Positions 1-11,202 of a stretch of DNA of 38,666 bases are shown here, one piece after another. A program made the position numbers and the translations under genes. The notes below the pieces were generated by a model. It did not search any database and was not told the origin of the DNA. It saw nothing but the letters and a program-made list of their open reading frames with translations. Source of the stretch: Thermodesulfobacteriota bacterium (GTDB lineage Bacteria > Desulfobacterota > Thermodesulfobacteria > Thermodesulfobacteriales > Thermodesulfatatoraceae); the NCBI GenBank assembly GCA_013153725.1, contig JAADDY010000091.1, positions 1 through 38,666 on the forward strand. Reading direction: 5' to 3'. How positions within the stretch are numbered: position 1 is the stretch's first letter; the number at the start of each line of letters is the position of its first letter.

Positions 1-91
1 GCCGGTGGCGATGGAAGAGGGTTTGAGGTTTGCGATCAGAGAAGGTGGACGCACGGTGGGTGCCGGTGTTGTTACCAAGATTTTGGAATAG
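1..91 (+). CDS. tuf: Elongation factor Tu, C-terminal end (partial, truncated by window start)
   Basis: Frame 2 reads PVAMEEGLRFAIREGGRTVGAGVVTKILE*, the EF-Tu C-terminus, directly upstream of rpsJ. Confidence 0.95.
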   Translation, partial: PVAMEEGLRFAIREGGRTVGAGVVTKILE

Positions 92-115
92 TTTTAGGAG
101 GCTTGAGGTCCGGTC

Positions 116-430
116 ATGATAGTCCCGACCCAGAGGATACGAATAAAGTTGAAGGCATTTGATCATAAGATTCTTGATCATTCGGTGGCAGAAATAGTGC
201 GCACCGCGCGTGATACCGGAGCGCGGGTGGTGGGTCCGATACCGCTTCCAACCAGGATTAACCGGTGGACGGTACTTAGATCCCCTCACATCGATAAGAA
301 TTCGCGAGAGCAGTTCGAGATCCGGACCCACAAGCGCTTACTGGATATATTGGAGCCCACCCAGCAGACTATTGACGCGCTCATGCAGCTTGAACTTCCC
401 GCTGGGGTGGAAGTGGAAATCAAGCTCTAA
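116..430 (+). CDS. rpsJ: 30S ribosomal protein S10
   Basis: 104 aa, [17 protein letters not shown]..., first gene of S10 operon. Confidence 0.98.
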   Translation: MIVPTQRIRIKLKAFDHKILDHSVAEIVRTARDTGARVVGPIPLPTRINRWTVLRSPHIDKNSREQFEIRTHKRLLDILEPTQQTIDALMQLELPAGVEVEIKL

Positions 431-443
431 GGGGTGGAAGAAA

Positions 444-1085
444 ATGGCTATGGTGGAAGGACTTATCGGTAAAAAGTTGGGTATGGCCCGGGTATTTACC
501 CCTTCGGGAGAGGTGGTCCCGGTGACAGTCCTTGAGGTGGGGCCATGTACCGTGGTTCAGGTCAAGACTGTGGAGCGAGACGGCTACAATGCCGTCCAGC
601 TGGGATTCAAGCCCAAGAAGTTTTCCAAACTTACCAAGCCCATGCGGGGGCACTTTGCAAAGGCCGGGCTGGATCACGGTTTTTACGTCGTGAAGGAGTT
701 CCGGGTAGAAGACCCTGGTGAATTTTCTCCGGGGCAAGTGATTAGCTTGGCGGAGTTGTCTCTGGAGCCGGGGCAGAAAGTAAAGGTTACGGGGAAAAGC
801 AAGGGTCGGGGCTTTACTGGAGCTATTAAGCGCTGGGGTTTCCAGCGTCAACCAATGAGTCACGGTGCTAAACAGGTTCACCGTAAGCCGGGTTCAAGTG
901 GCGCCAGCACCTTTCCCGGCAGGGTTATTAAGGGAAAGCGCATGCCTGGCCATTATGGAAATGAGACCGTTACGATCCGGAATTTGAGTATAGTAGATGT
1001 CAAGCCCGAAAAGAACGTCCTCCTGGTGAAGGGGGCGGTTCCGGGCTCCGTAAACAGTTACGTCTTTGTCTACTTCAATACGTAG
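444..1085 (+). CDS. rplC: 50S ribosomal protein L3
   Basis: ATG at 444 (MAMVEGLIGKKLGMARVF) inside longer ORF 210..1085; L3 motif GRGFTGAIKRWGF. Confidence 0.96.
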   Translation: MAMVEGLIGKKLGMARVFTPSGEVVPVTVLEVGPCTVVQVKTVERDGYNAVQLGFKPKKFSKLTKPMRGHFAKAGLDHGFYVVKEFRVEDPGEFSPGQVISLAELSLEPGQKVKVTGKSKGRGFTGAIKRWGFQRQPMSHGAKQVHRKPGSSGASTFPGRVIKGKRMPGHYGNETVTIRNLSIVDVKPEKNVLLVKGAVPGSVNSYVFVYFNT

Positions 1086-1098
1086 TGGGAGTCAGGAA

Positions 1099-1722
1099 AT
1101 GGCCACGGTGACGGTGATGAACAATAAAAACGAAAAGGTAGGCGAAGTGGACTTGCGCGAAGATATTTTTAATGTGCCGGTAAAGGTGGGTCTTCTTCAC
1201 GAAGTGGTGCGCTGGCAGATGGCTCGTTGGCGCGCGGGTACGGCCTGCACCAAGACCCGCGGGGAGGTCCGTGGCGGAGGACGTAAGCCCTGGCGCCAGA
1301 AGGGTACCGGTCGGGCCCGGCAGGGGAGCATCAGGGCTCCTCACTGGGTTGGCGGTGGGGTGGTCTTTGGCCCCAAGCCCAGAGATTACGAGTTCAAGCT
1401 CAACAAAAAGCAGCGCCGTTTGGCCCTCAAGATGGCCCTTTCCGCCCGGGCGCAGGAGGGCAAGCTTCTCGTGGTGGATGATTTTGGTCTCTCAGAGATC
1501 AAGACCAAAAAATTCGTCGAGTTTTTGAAAAATCTGGGTGTAGACGACGCTCTCGTGGTGGTTCCCGAGCGAGATGAAATAGTAGAGAAGAGCGCCAGAA
1601 ACTTGCCCAAGGTAAAGGTGCTCGCGGTGGATGGCCTCAACGTCTATGACATTCTCGACTACGAATATTTGATTATCAAACGCGAGGCTTTGCCAAAAAT
1701 TGAAGAGAGGCTTTCGAAATGA
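1099..1722 (+). CDS. rplD: 50S ribosomal protein L4
   Basis: [19 protein letters not shown]..., [19 protein letters not shown] motif; start trimmed from ORF 1066. Confidence 0.95.
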   Translation: MATVTVMNNKNEKVGEVDLREDIFNVPVKVGLLHEVVRWQMARWRAGTACTKTRGEVRGGGRKPWRQKGTGRARQGSIRAPHWVGGGVVFGPKPRDYEFKLNKKQRRLALKMALSARAQEGKLLVVDDFGLSEIKTKKFVEFLKNLGVDDALVVVPERDEIVEKSARNLPKVKVLAVDGLNVYDILDYEYLIIKREALPKIEERLSK

Positions 1723-2009
1723 AGGACCCTAGGAAGATCATTTTACAGCCAGCAATTACAGAAAAGTCTATGTATCTTAAGGAAAAGAACAATCAGGTGA
1801 CTTTTTGGGTCCATCCGGACGCCAACAAGATTGAAATAAAGAAGGCCGTGGAGGACCTTTTTAACGTCAAGGTAGAGAAGGTTCAGACCATTCGAGTCAA
1901 GGGAAAACCCAAGAGGGTGTACCGTTACGAAGGCAGGCGTCCGGTGCGGAAGAAGGCTATTGTACGTCTGGCACCAGGTCAGACAATAGAATTTTTTGAA
2001 ACGGTATAA
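1719..2009 (+). CDS. rplW: 50S ribosomal protein L23
   Basis: 96 aa, [31 protein letters not shown]; overlaps rplD stop. Confidence 0.97.
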   Translation: MKDPRKIILQPAITEKSMYLKEKNNQVTFWVHPDANKIEIKKAVEDLFNVKVEKVQTIRVKGKPKRVYRYEGRRPVRKKAIVRLAPGQTIEFFETV

Positions 2010-2020
2010 GGGGTAAGGCT

Positions 2021-2848
2021 ATGCCAGTCAAAAAGTGCAAACCCACATCTCCGGGAAGACGTTTCATGAGTTTTGTGATTGATCCGGATCTTACCCCGGA
2101 CAAGGAGCCGGAGAGGTCCCTGCTGGAATTTTTGTCGAAGACAGGTGGCCGCAACACTTACGGTCGGGTAACCGTCAGGTTTCGAGGCGGTGGGCACAAG
2201 CGGCTTTACCGGAAGATCGATTTCAAGCGCAACAAAGACGGCGTGCCGGCCAAGGTAGCGGCCATCCAGTATGATCCTAACCGCTCGGCCAACATTGCCC
2301 TTTTGTATTATGCCGACGGTGAGAAGCGTTATATTCTGGCCCCTCTCGGGCTCAAGGTGGGAGACGTCTTGATGTCCGGGGAGGAGGTGGAGGTAAAGGT
2401 GGGCAATTGTATGCCCCTTAAGAACATCCCCCTGGGTACCATCATCCACAATATCGAACTTCGTCCTGGCAAGGGGGGGCAGCTCGCCAGGTCGGCAGGC
2501 ACCTTTGCGCAGCTGATGGCCAAAGAAGGCAACTATGCGCATTTGAGGCTTCCCTCTGGTGAGATAAGGATGGTGCACATAAACTGTCGAGCGACGATCG
2601 GCCAGGTGGGCAACATTGATCATGAGAACGTAACCATCGGAAAGGCCGGGCGTTCTCGGTGGCTTGGCAGGCGGCCTCATGTTCGAGGCGTGGCGATGAA
2701 TCCCGTAGATCATCCTATGGGTGGAGGGGAAGGCCGCACGCACGGAGGACGTCATCCGTGTTCTCCGTGGGGTCAGCTTGCCAAGGGGCTCAAGACCCGT
2801 GGCAAGAAGCCTTCAGATAAATTTATTGTGAGAAGACGCAAGGGCTAG
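2021..2848 (+). CDS. rplB: 50S ribosomal protein L2
   Basis: 275 aa with [22 protein letters not shown] and [26 protein letters not shown]. Confidence 0.98.
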   Translation: MPVKKCKPTSPGRRFMSFVIDPDLTPDKEPERSLLEFLSKTGGRNTYGRVTVRFRGGGHKRLYRKIDFKRNKDGVPAKVAAIQYDPNRSANIALLYYADGEKRYILAPLGLKVGDVLMSGEEVEVKVGNCMPLKNIPLGTIIHNIELRPGKGGQLARSAGTFAQLMAKEGNYAHLRLPSGEIRMVHINCRATIGQVGNIDHENVTIGKAGRSRWLGRRPHVRGVAMNPVDHPMGGGEGRTHGGRHPCSPWGQLAKGLKTRGKKPSDKFIVRRRKG

Positions 2849-2862
2849 AGAGGTGAAGCGGT

Positions 2863-3150
2863 ATGGCTAGGTCAAAAAAGAAGGGCCCGTTTGTCGACGA
2901 ACATCTGCTGAAAAAGGTTCGTAAGGCCCTGGAGACGGGAGACAAAAAGGTCATCAAGACTTGGAGCCGGCGATCCATGATCTTGCCGGAATTTGTGGGG
3001 CTCACTTTTGCGGTACATAACGGTCAGAAATTTATTCCGGTGTACGTGACGGAGAACATGGTTGGTCACAAGCTGGGTGAATTTGCCCCTACAAGGACTT
3101 ACCGGGGTCATGCGGCCGACAAGGGCAAAGTAAAAGGAAAGAAAAAATAG
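2863..3150 (+). CDS. rpsS: 30S ribosomal protein S19
   Basis: [19 protein letters not shown]. Confidence 0.98.
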   Translation: MARSKKKGPFVDEHLLKKVRKALETGDKKVIKTWSRRSMILPEFVGLTFAVHNGQKFIPVYVTENMVGHKLGEFAPTRTYRGHAADKGKVKGKKK

Positions 3151-3162
3151 GGAGTTTAAAGT

Positions 3163-3498
3163 ATGGAAGCGCGAGCGGTGGCCAGATATGTCCGTATTTC
3201 ACCCTACAAAGCACGGTTGGTGGTAGATCTTATCCGCGGCAAGCCTGTGGACGAGGCCCTGAACATTTTGCAGTTCACCCCCAAGAAGGGGGCCAAGCTG
3301 GTACGAAAAGTCCTAGAGTCGGCGATAGCGAATGCGGAGCACAATTACCAGATGGATCCCGACCGGCTCTATGTCAAAAAGGCTTATGTGGATGAGGGGC
3401 CCCGGTTTAAGCGGATTTGGCCGCGGGCGTTTGGTAGGGCGAGTCATATCCTTAAGAGGACGAGTCATATCACCATTGTGGTAGAAGAGAAGCCTTAA
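3163..3498 (+). CDS. rplV: 50S ribosomal protein L22
   Basis: [21 protein letters not shown]. Confidence 0.98.
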   Translation: MEARAVARYVRISPYKARLVVDLIRGKPVDEALNILQFTPKKGAKLVRKVLESAIANAEHNYQMDPDRLYVKKAYVDEGPRFKRIWPRAFGRASHILKRTSHITIVVEEKP

Positions 3499-3518
3499 AT
3501 GATGGAGGAGGGTCGAAG

Positions 3519-4178
3519 TTGGGTCAAAAAGTAAATCCCATAGGTTTAAGGGTCGGGATTACAAGGACGTGGGATTCCCGCTGGTTTGCGAAAAAGGATT
3601 TTCCCAAGCTGGTTCACGAAGATTACAAGATCCGTCGCTACATAAAGAATCGCCTTAAGCACGCGGGAATCTCGAAGATAGAGATAGAAAGGGCCGCCAA
3701 CAAGGTACGCATTATCATTCATACCGCGCGCCCCGGGATTGTCATCGGCAAGAAGGGGGCCGAGATTGAAGCCCTCAAAAAGGCTTTGGAGGACCTTACC
3801 GAAGGGAAAGAGATCCACATAGATATCGTGGAAGTAAGGCGTCCGGAGCTTGACGCGCAGCTGGTGGCGGAAAACATTGCCACCCAGCTTGAGAGGCGCG
3901 TCTCTTTCCGGCGAGCCATGAAAAGGGCGGTGGCGCTCGCCATGCGGTTTGGGGCCCAGGGTATTCGGGTGCAGTGTAAGGGACGCTTGGGAGGTGCCGA
4001 GATAGCCCGTAAAGAGTGGTATCGTGAAGGGCGGGTCCCTCTTCATACCCTTCGGGCAGACATAGATTACGGTTTTGCAGAGGCCAACACCAAATACGGT
4101 GTGATCGGGGTGAAGGTTTGGATATTTAAAGGTGAGGTCTTGCCCGAGAAGGGTGAGATGCCGCCTCTCAATCTTTAG
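3519..4178 (+). CDS. rpsC: 30S ribosomal protein S3
   Basis: TTG start; [26 protein letters not shown] domain [14 protein letters not shown]. Confidence 0.98.
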   Translation: MGQKVNPIGLRVGITRTWDSRWFAKKDFPKLVHEDYKIRRYIKNRLKHAGISKIEIERAANKVRIIIHTARPGIVIGKKGAEIEALKKALEDLTEGKEIHIDIVEVRRPELDAQLVAENIATQLERRVSFRRAMKRAVALAMRFGAQGIRVQCKGRLGGAEIARKEWYREGRVPLHTLRADIDYGFAEANTKYGVIGVKVWIFKGEVLPEKGEMPPLNL

Positions 4179-4191
4179 GAGGTAGCGAGCA

Positions 4192-4611
4192 ATGCTTCTT
4201 CAGCCACGCAAAGTCAAATATCGTAAACAGCAGAAGGGCCGCAACCGCGGGAAGGCCTGGCGAGGCAATTCCGTAGCCTTCGGTGAATTTGGTCTTCGGG
4301 CTCTTGATCACTGCTGGCTTACGGCGCAGCAAATAGAGGCGGGTCGTGTGGCCATCGTCAGGCACGCGAAGAAAGGCGCCAAGATCTGGATTCGGGTGTT
4401 CCCTGACAAGCCCATTACCAAAAAGCCCGCCGAAACCCGCATGGGTAAGGGAAAAGGTAACGTAGAGGGCTGGGTGGCGGTGATCAAGCCCGGCCGTATC
4501 ATATACGAGATCGAGGGCGTGCCGGAAGAAGTGGCGCGGCAAGCCCTGAAACTTGCGGCAGATAAGTTGCCTATTAAATGTAAGATTGTTTCCCGGGAGG
4601 ATCGGATATGA
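4192..4611 (+). CDS. rplP: 50S ribosomal protein L16
   Basis: [22 protein letters not shown]. Confidence 0.98.
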   Translation: MLLQPRKVKYRKQQKGRNRGKAWRGNSVAFGEFGLRALDHCWLTAQQIEAGRVAIVRHAKKGAKIWIRVFPDKPITKKPAETRMGKGKGNVEGWVAVIKPGRIIYEIEGVPEEVARQALKLAADKLPIKCKIVSREDRI

Positions 4612-4808
4612 AGGCCGAGGAATTGCGTCGACTCTCCGTGGTGGAGCTTCAGGAAAAGCTGGGAGAGTTGCGCGAGGAGCTTTTTAATCTCCGGTTTCAA
4701 AAGTCTATTCATCAGCTCGAGAACCCTATGCGCATTCGGGAGGTCAAGAGAGACATTGCCCGGGTTCTAACCGTGATCCGGGAAAAAGAACTGGAAATTC
4801 CTTCTTAA
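4608..4808 (+). CDS. rpmC: 50S ribosomal protein L29
   Basis: [35 protein letters not shown] overlap with rplP. Confidence 0.97.
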   Translation: MKAEELRRLSVVELQEKLGELREELFNLRFQKSIHQLENPMRIREVKRDIARVLTVIREKELEIPS

Positions 4809-4825
4809 ATTAGGTGGTCAGGACC

Positions 4826-5104
4826 ATGGAAATGAGTGAAAAAAAGGCCAATCAGAAACAATTTGTGGGCGTCGTAGTGAGTGACAAGATGGACAAGACG
4901 GTAGTTGTCATGGTGGAAAGGCTTGCACAGCACTCACTTTACAAGAAGTACATCAAAAGGCGTAAGAAGTTTATGGCCCACGATGAAGAAAATGCCTGTC
5001 GGATTGGTGATAAAGTCTTGATCGAAGAAACGAGGCCCCTTTCCCGTCATAAGCGTTGGCGGGTGCGTCAGATTCTTGAAAGGGCCAAGGTTCTCGACAA
5101 ATAA
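4826..5104 (+). CDS. rpsQ: 30S ribosomal protein S17
   Basis: [24 protein letters not shown]-like AGGTGG at about 4812; start chosen inside ORF 4814. Confidence 0.94.
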   Translation: MEMSEKKANQKQFVGVVVSDKMDKTVVVMVERLAQHSLYKKYIKRRKKFMAHDEENACRIGDKVLIEETRPLSRHKRWRVRQILERAKVLDK

Positions 5105-5150
5105 ACGCATATTTTGCGAGCAGGAAGTTCAAGAAGGGTGGTGAAAGGCC

Positions 5151-5519
5151 ATGATTCAGCAACAGACATATCTTAACGTGGCAGACAATTCCGGGGCCAA
5201 GCGAATTATGTGCATTCGGGTGCTTGGCGGTTCGGGTCGCCGATACGCCCGCATTGGAGACGTGATCATCGCCTCTGTTAAGGAGGCTCTTCCGAACTCC
5301 AAGGTGAAGGCGGGAGACGTGGTGCGGGCGGTAGTGGTGCGCACCAGAAAAGAACAGCCTCGTTCTGACGGCACTTTGATCAAGTTCGATGAAAATGCGG
5401 CGGTTTTGATCAATCAATGGGGGGAACCGGTTGGAACCCGTATCTTTGGTCCTGTGGGCAGAGAGTTGCGGGCGAAAAATTTTATGAAAATAATCTCACT
5501 TGCACCAGAAGTGCTTTAA
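5151..5519 (+). CDS. rplN: 50S ribosomal protein L14
   Basis: [27 protein letters not shown]. Confidence 0.98.
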   Translation: MIQQQTYLNVADNSGAKRIMCIRVLGGSGRRYARIGDVIIASVKEALPNSKVKAGDVVRAVVVRTRKEQPRSDGTLIKFDENAAVLINQWGEPVGTRIFGPVGRELRAKNFMKIISLAPEVL

Positions 5520-5531
5520 GGGGAAGGAGCC

Positions 5532-5903
5532 ATGCCACTTTTTAGGAGTAAACAACGTCGGGACATAAAACCCCATCAGGTGAAATGTCACATTCGCAAA
5601 GACGATCAAGTGGTGGTGATCGCGGGGAAGGATAAGGGCAAAATCGGGCGTGTACTCCAGGTTTTTCCACGGCGGCAGCGGGCCATCGTGGAAGGGGTGA
5701 ATATTGTGAAGAGGCACATGCGCCCCACTCCTTACGCCGAGGGGGGGATTGTAGAGAAGCCAGCTCCTGTTCACTTGTCCAATCTGATGGTCTTTTGCCC
5801 CAAGTGTACCCGGGGTGTGCGGATTGGTCGTAAGGTTTTGGAGGACGGTACCAAGGTCCGGGTATGCAAAAAATGTGGCGAGATAATCGAAGTGAAGGAG
5901 TAG
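5532..5903 (+). CDS. rplX: 50S ribosomal protein L24 (zinc-ribbon form)
   Basis: KOW motif [23 protein letters not shown]...CKKC. Confidence 0.97.
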   Translation: MPLFRSKQRRDIKPHQVKCHIRKDDQVVVIAGKDKGKIGRVLQVFPRRQRAIVEGVNIVKRHMRPTPYAEGGIVEKPAPVHLSNLMVFCPKCTRGVRIGRKVLEDGTKVRVCKKCGEIIEVKE

Positions 5904-5910
5904 GTTCACC

Positions 5911-6456
5911 ATGTCTTGGCTCAAACAATACTACGAAGAAGAAGTTGTCCCAAAATTGATGGAAAAATTTAACTATAGCAACCGTCTGGAAGTTCCCCGG
6001 TTGAAGAAGATCTGTCTCAACATGGGGCTGGGAGAGGCGGTGCAGAATCCCAAGATCATCGATCAAGCGGTGGAAGAGCTGGCCATGATTGCGGGGCAGC
6101 GGCCGAGTATTCGTCGGGCGCGCAAATCCATCGCAGCTTTCAAGTTGCGCGAAGGGATGCCTATCGGGGTAATGGTTACCTTGCGGAAGGATCGCATGTA
6201 CGATTTCTTCACGCGCTTGGTAAACGTGGCCCTTCCCAGAGTGAGAGATTTTCGCGGTGTATCTACCAAAGGCTTTGATGGACGGGGCAACTACACCATG
6301 GGGATTACAGATCACACCATCTTTCCCGAGGTTGATCCCAATAAGGTGGAGAAAATCAAGGGGATGAACATCACTTTCGTGACCACGGCGGAGACTGACG
6401 AGGAAGCCTTCGAGCTTTTGGATAGTCTAGGTATGCCTTTTAAACGGAGAAAATAG
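5911..6456 (+). CDS. rplE: 50S ribosomal protein L5
   Basis: [36 protein letters not shown]. Confidence 0.98.
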   Translation: MSWLKQYYEEEVVPKLMEKFNYSNRLEVPRLKKICLNMGLGEAVQNPKIIDQAVEELAMIAGQRPSIRRARKSIAAFKLREGMPIGVMVTLRKDRMYDFFTRLVNVALPRVRDFRGVSTKGFDGRGNYTMGITDHTIFPEVDPNKVEKIKGMNITFVTTAETDEEAFELLDSLGMPFKRRK

Positions 6457-6464
6457 GAGGAGTT

Positions 6465-6650
6465 ATGCCCCGAAAAGCTCAAATCATTAAAGCTCTCAGA
6501 GAACCCAAATTTAAAGTGCGCAAGAGGAATCGTTGCTCTATTTGTGGGAGGCCGCGGGCCTATATTCGCAGGTTTGGTCTGTGCCGTATTTGTTTCCGCA
6601 ATCTGGCCTCTCAGGGCAAGATTCCCGGCGTGCGCAAAGCAAGTTGGTAA
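6465..6650 (+). CDS. rpsN: 30S ribosomal protein S14 type Z (zinc-binding)
   Basis: 61 aa, [39 protein letters not shown]. Confidence 0.97.
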   Translation: MPRKAQIIKALREPKFKVRKRNRCSICGRPRAYIRRFGLCRICFRNLASQGKIPGVRKASW

Positions 6651-6663
6651 GGGGTGTTGTGCT

Positions 6664-7059
6664 ATGATGATGGATCCCATTGCTGATATGTTGGCTCGCA
6701 TCAGAAATGCCTGTATGGTTCGGCACAAGACGGTGGAAGTGCCGGCCTCTAAAATGAAGCTGGCAATTGCCAAAATTCTCAAGGAAGAGGGCTATATCGA
6801 GGATTTCCGTTTTGTCCCGGAAGGGCCGCAGGGAAAGATCGAGATTGTCCTAAAATACGACGAAAACAAGCGGCCTGTCATAGCCGGCATGAGAAAGGTG
6901 ACCAAGCCGGGGAGAAGGGTTTACGTCAAGAAAGACGAGCTGTCCAAAGTGTTGGGCGGCTACGGTATAGCGATCATTTCTACGTCTCAGGGCATTATGA
7001 CGGACAAAGAAGCCCGCAAAAAGAGTATTGGCGGCGAAGTTATTTGCGAAGTCTGGTAG
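6664..7059 (+). CDS. rpsH: 30S ribosomal protein S8
   Basis: [16 protein letters not shown]; start trimmed from ORF 6544. Confidence 0.97.
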   Translation: MMMDPIADMLARIRNACMVRHKTVEVPASKMKLAIAKILKEEGYIEDFRFVPEGPQGKIEIVLKYDENKRPVIAGMRKVTKPGRRVYVKKDELSKVLGGYGIAIISTSQGIMTDKEARKKSIGGEVICEVW

Positions 7060-7074
7060 GCGAGGTGAAGGGGT

Positions 7075-7644
7075 ATGCTTTCACGTATAGGTAGAAGACC
7101 TGTCCCGATTCCTGACGGGGTAAAGGTTGAAATAAAAGAAGAGACGATTGTGGTTCAAGGGCCCAAAGGGCGTCTTGAAAAACCACGCCCTCCTCTGGTG
7201 GAGATCAAGATCGAAGGAAACGAGATCAAGGTCTTGCCTGCGGAAGTTCAGAAGCGTCTGGCCCGAAAGGTTAAGGCTTTTCACGGTTTGGCACGGGCTC
7301 TCATCAACAACTGGGTAACAGGGGTAACCAAGGGCTTCACCAAGTCTCTCGATATCGTGGGGCTTGGGTACCGGGCGGAGCTCAAAGGAGACACTTTGGT
7401 TCTCAACCTGGGATATTCCCATCCCATCGAATTCAAGCTTCCGCAGGGCGTTACAGCCAAAGTCCAAAAAGGGGCGGGAGACGTCCAGTTCCAGATCCTT
7501 CTTGAGGGGATAGATAAAGAGCTTGTGGGGCAGACAGCCGCTAATATCCGCAAGCTGCGGCCCCCGGAGCCCTACAAAGGAAAGGGCATCCGGTATACGG
7601 GAGAGAAGATACTTCGTAAGGCCGGTAAAGGCGGCAAGAAATAG
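7075..7644 (+). CDS. rplF: 50S ribosomal protein L6
   Basis: MLSRIGRRPVPIPDGVKVEI... GKGIRYTGEKILRKAGK. Confidence 0.98.
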   Translation: MLSRIGRRPVPIPDGVKVEIKEETIVVQGPKGRLEKPRPPLVEIKIEGNEIKVLPAEVQKRLARKVKAFHGLARALINNWVTGVTKGFTKSLDIVGLGYRAELKGDTLVLNLGYSHPIEFKLPQGVTAKVQKGAGDVQFQILLEGIDKELVGQTAANIRKLRPPEPYKGKGIRYTGEKILRKAGKGGKK

Positions 7645-7668
7645 GAATAGGAGTAGGGTGAGAGAGCT

Positions 7669-8049
7669 ATGGGAAGGACTAGCAAGAAAGTTCTGGCTCG
7701 TTTTAGAAGGAAACGTCGGGTAAGAAAGAAGATCTTCGGGACGCCTGAAAGGCCGCGTCTTTCGGTTTTTCGTTCCTGCAAACATATTTATGTCCAGATC
7801 ATCGACGATGTCTCTGGGCGCACCTTGGTAGCGGTTTCTTCTCTTACACCTCAGATCAAGGAAAAGCTCGCGGAGCTCAAGCAAGAGGGTGGTAAGACCG
7901 CGGTTGCGAAGGCGGTAGGGGAATTGGTTGGTCAGAAAGCCATCGCCACAGGGATCAAGAAGGTGGTTTTTGATCGTGGAGGCTATAAGTATCATGGCCG
8001 AGTCAAGGCCTTGGCAGATGGGGCCCGGTCGGCGGGCTTAGAGTTTTAA
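7669..8049 (+). CDS. rplR: 50S ribosomal protein L18
   Basis: [29 protein letters not shown]. Confidence 0.97.
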   Translation: MGRTSKKVLARFRRKRRVRKKIFGTPERPRLSVFRSCKHIYVQIIDDVSGRTLVAVSSLTPQIKEKLAELKQEGGKTAVAKAVGELVGQKAIATGIKKVVFDRGGYKYHGRVKALADGARSAGLEF

Positions 8050-8066
8050 TGAAGGGGGTTTAAGCC

Positions 8067-8582
8067 TTGGTGGCATCACCGAAAGAAAACGGACAGCTTA
8101 TCGAAAAGATTATCTTCATTAACCGGGTTGCAAAGGTCCACAAAGGTGGACGTCGGTTTCGTTTTTCCGCGGTAGTAGTGGTAGGAGATGGGGCTGGCAA
8201 GGTGGGTTATGGTCTGGGCAAGGCTCCGGAAGTGCCGGATGCGATACGCAAGGCCCTGGAAAAGGCCCGTAAGAATATGATTTCAGTCCCTGTCATCAAC
8301 GGTACGATTCCTCATCCGATTATTGGGGAATATGGGGCAGCCAAGGTGCTCCTCAAGCCAGGTTCTCCGGGAACGGGGGTTATCGCGGGCTCCACGATGC
8401 GTGCCATTATGGACGCCGTTGGCATCAGAGACGTGGTGACCAAGTGCATCCGGAGCACCAATCCTCACAACGTGGTCAAGGCCACCTTTCAGGCGTTGGA
8501 GTCTCTCCAGAGTCCGGATTACGTGGCCAAAAAACGGGGAATTTCGGAAGAAGCAGGTGAGGGTCATGGCGAAACAGCTTAA
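8067..8582 (+). CDS. rpsE: 30S ribosomal protein S5
   Basis: TTG start; [38 protein letters not shown]. Confidence 0.97.
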   Translation: MVASPKENGQLIEKIIFINRVAKVHKGGRRFRFSAVVVVGDGAGKVGYGLGKAPEVPDAIRKALEKARKNMISVPVINGTIPHPIIGEYGAAKVLLKPGSPGTGVIAGSTMRAIMDAVGIRDVVTKCIRSTNPHNVVKATFQALESLQSPDYVAKKRGISEEAGEGHGETA

Positions 8583-8754
8583 GATCACCTTAGTGCGCAG
8601 CAAGTACGGTTGGTCCGAAAAACAGCGCGCCACCCTGGCGGCGCTGGGTCTCAGGAGAATAAGACACTCGGTCATTCGACCGGACAATCCCTGTATTCGC
8701 GGGATGATCGAAAAAGTAAAACATCTTGTCAAAGTGGAGGAGATCAATGGCTGA
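8566..8754 (+). CDS. rpmD: 50S ribosomal protein L30
   Basis: [31 protein letters not shown]; overlaps rpsE end. Confidence 0.96.
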   Translation: MAKQLKITLVRSKYGWSEKQRATLAALGLRRIRHSVIRPDNPCIRGMIEKVKHLVKVEEING

Positions 8755-9208
8755 AGGGATCAGCCTTTCCAATCTTTCCCCTTTTTCGGGGTCCAAGAAG
8801 AAAGAGAAGCGTGTTGGGCGTGGCCCTGGTTCTGGGCACGGTAAGACTTCCTGTCGGGGGCACAAGGGCCAGAAAGCTCGTAAAGGCGGAGGGGTGCCTC
8901 CGTGGTTTGAGGGTGGGCAGATGCCCATTTTGAGGCGTCTGCCGAAGCGGGGCTTCAAAAACCCCTTTCGAGTGGAATATGCGGTTTTCAATGTGGGGGA
9001 CCTTGCGAAACACTTTGAGGCCGGAGCTGAGATCACCCTTGAGACTTTGCGAGCGGCAAAACTTCTGAAGGGCAGGCCCAAGCCTCTGAAAATCCTCGGA
9101 GACGGCGAGATTAACATTGCCCTCAAAATCAAATGTCACGCCATTTCAGAATCTGCTCGCAAAAAAATTGAAGCAGCTGGAGGGTCGGTGGAGATAATCC
9201 CTCTTTAA
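8747..9208 (+). CDS. rplO: 50S ribosomal protein L15
   Basis: [40 protein letters not shown]; start trimmed from ORF 8726. Confidence 0.97.
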   Translation: MAEGISLSNLSPFSGSKKKEKRVGRGPGSGHGKTSCRGHKGQKARKGGGVPPWFEGGQMPILRRLPKRGFKNPFRVEYAVFNVGDLAKHFEAGAEITLETLRAAKLLKGRPKPLKILGDGEINIALKIKCHAISESARKKIEAAGGSVEIIPL

Positions 9209-9220
9209 GGACATGAGAAC

Positions 9221-10534
9221 ATGTTACAAGCCAAAGGGATAGAGACTTTTGCCAATATTCCTGAATTGCGCCGCCGGGTGCTCTTTCTCCTGGCGGCGCT
9301 TGCTATTTATCGTATAGCCGTCCAGATTCCGACGCCCGGGATCAATACCGACGCTTTGGTGGCCCTCTTCTCTCGTGCCGGGGGTACGATCTTCGGTTTT
9401 ATCGACATGTTTTCCGGGGGGGCACTTCGCAAGCTTTCCATCTGTGCCCTCGGAATCATGCCTTACATCAGCGCCTCTATTATCTTGCAGCTCTTGACGG
9501 TGGTCTTCCCGAGCATCAAGGAGATGCAGAGAGAAGGGCCGGAGGGGCGCCGCAAGATCGCCTACTATACGCGCTATCTTACGGTGGCCATCTGTTTGGT
9601 TCAGGGTTTTGGCATCGCGGTGGGGCTTGAGAAAATGACCGGCCCCAATGGAGAGCCCATCGTGATGTTCCCGGGCTGGGGGTTCCGTCTCCTCACCATG
9701 CTCACTCTCACCACCGGAACGGTGTTTCTCATGTGGCTGGGTGAGCAGATGACAGAACACGGTATCGGAAACGGAATTTCCATGCTCATTTTTGCCGGAA
9801 TTGTGGCCAGAATGCCTTCGGCCATCATGAATACCATCCGTTTTGTAAAAACCGGAGAACTCTCGCCGCTGGTATTAATCTTCATCCTGGTGTTGGTCAT
9901 CGCGGTGGTGGCCTTTACGGTCTTCATGGAGCGTGCCCAGCGCCGTATTCCCATCCATTACGCCAGGAGACAGGTGGGCCGGCAGATCGTGGGTGGGCAG
10001 AGCACCTACCTGCCTCTCAAGGTGAACATGGCCGGGGTAATCCCCCCCATTTTTGCCTCTTCGGTGCTCATGTTTCCTGCCACGGTGGCAAGTTTTGTGC
10101 CGGTGGAGACCTTTCAGCGAATAGCCTCTCTTTTTCAGCCGGGAAATCTCATCTACGAAATCCTCTTTGTCGCTCTCATCATCTTTTTCTGCTACTTTTA
10201 CACCGCTATCATTTTCAATCCGGAGGAAGTGGCGGAAAATCTTCAGAAATACGGAGGATTCATCCCTGGGATAAGGCCTGGCAGGGCTACCGCCGAATTT
10301 TTGGACAGGGTTCTTACTCGTATCACTTTAATCGGTGCTCTTTATGTTTCTGCTATTTGCGTTTTACCCACCATTTTGATAGCTAAATTTAATGTCCCAT
10401 TTTATTTCGGGGGGACAGCGCTATTGATCGTTGTAGGGGTGGCCATGGATACCATGGCCCAGATTGAGGCCCATTTGCTTACCAGGCACTACGAGGGTCT
10501 CATGAAACAGGGTCGACTTCGTGGTCGGCGCTAA
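9221..10534 (+). CDS. secY: Preprotein translocase subunit SecY
   Basis: 437 aa multi-TM; ELRRRVLFLLAALAIYRIAVQIPTPGI, ISASIILQLLTVVFP, QTYLPLKVN-like segment. Confidence 0.98.
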   Translation: MLQAKGIETFANIPELRRRVLFLLAALAIYRIAVQIPTPGINTDALVALFSRAGGTIFGFIDMFSGGALRKLSICALGIMPYISASIILQLLTVVFPSIKEMQREGPEGRRKIAYYTRYLTVAICLVQGFGIAVGLEKMTGPNGEPIVMFPGWGFRLLTMLTLTTGTVFLMWLGEQMTEHGIGNGISMLIFAGIVARMPSAIMNTIRFVKTGELSPLVLIFILVLVIAVVAFTVFMERAQRRIPIHYARRQVGRQIVGGQSTYLPLKVNMAGVIPPIFASSVLMFPATVASFVPVETFQRIASLFQPGNLIYEILFVALIIFFCYFYTAIIFNPEEVAENLQKYGGFIPGIRPGRATAEFLDRVLTRITLIGALYVSAICVLPTILIAKFNVPFYFGGTALLIVVGVAMDTMAQIEAHLLTRHYEGLMKQGRLRGRR

Positions 10535-10555
10535 TTTTAGGAAAGGAGGGGATTT

Positions 10556-11200
10556 ATGAACATCGTATTTTTAGGACCACCGGGTGCAGGGAAAGGTACA
10601 CAGGCCAAGATGATAGCTGAAAAATATGGTATTCCCCAGATCTCCACGGGAGACATGTTTCGTGAGCATCTTTCCAAGGGGACGGAGCTTGGCAAAAAGG
10701 CCAAAGAATATATGGATAAAGGGGCTCTGGTACCGGATGAGATCGTCCTCGGGATGGTAGAGGAGCGCCTCAAGCAGCCCGATTGCGAAAAAGGTTTTAT
10801 TCTGGATGGTTTTCCGCGCACTGTTCCGCAGGCCGAAGCTCTGGACAAGCTCCTCGAAAAACTCGGGAAGAAGATCGACTACGCCATCCTGATCGATGTT
10901 CCCGATGAAGAGCTCGTGAAGCGGCTTACAGGGCGACGTACTTGCAAGAAGTGTGGAATGATGTATCATGTCATGTTCAAACCGCCCAAAGAAGAGGGGA
11001 AGTGCGACGTTTGTGGCGGTGAGCTCTATCAGCGTGCCGACGACAACGAAGAGACCGTTCGGAATCGTTTAAAGGTTTATCACGAGCAGACAGAACCCAT
11101 TATTGCTTACTACGAGAAGAAGGGAGTTCTCCATCGTATAGATGGCATGGGCTCCATCGAAGAGATATTTAATCGGATCGTTCAGTTACTCGGCGGATAA
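10556..11200 (+). CDS. adk: Adenylate kinase (Cys4 zinc LID)
   Basis: [33 protein letters not shown]...[14 protein letters not shown]. Confidence 0.98.
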   Translation: MNIVFLGPPGAGKGTQAKMIAEKYGIPQISTGDMFREHLSKGTELGKKAKEYMDKGALVPDEIVLGMVEERLKQPDCEKGFILDGFPRTVPQAEALDKLLEKLGKKIDYAILIDVPDEELVKRLTGRRTCKKCGMMYHVMFKPPKEEGKCDVCGGELYQRADDNEETVRNRLKVYHEQTEPIIAYYEKKGVLHRIDGMGSIEEIFNRIVQLLGG

Positions 11201-11202
11201 AG

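Noticed and set aside
7081-7995. 304-aa minus-strand ORF
   Set aside because: Antisense across rplF and rplR; shadow ORF.
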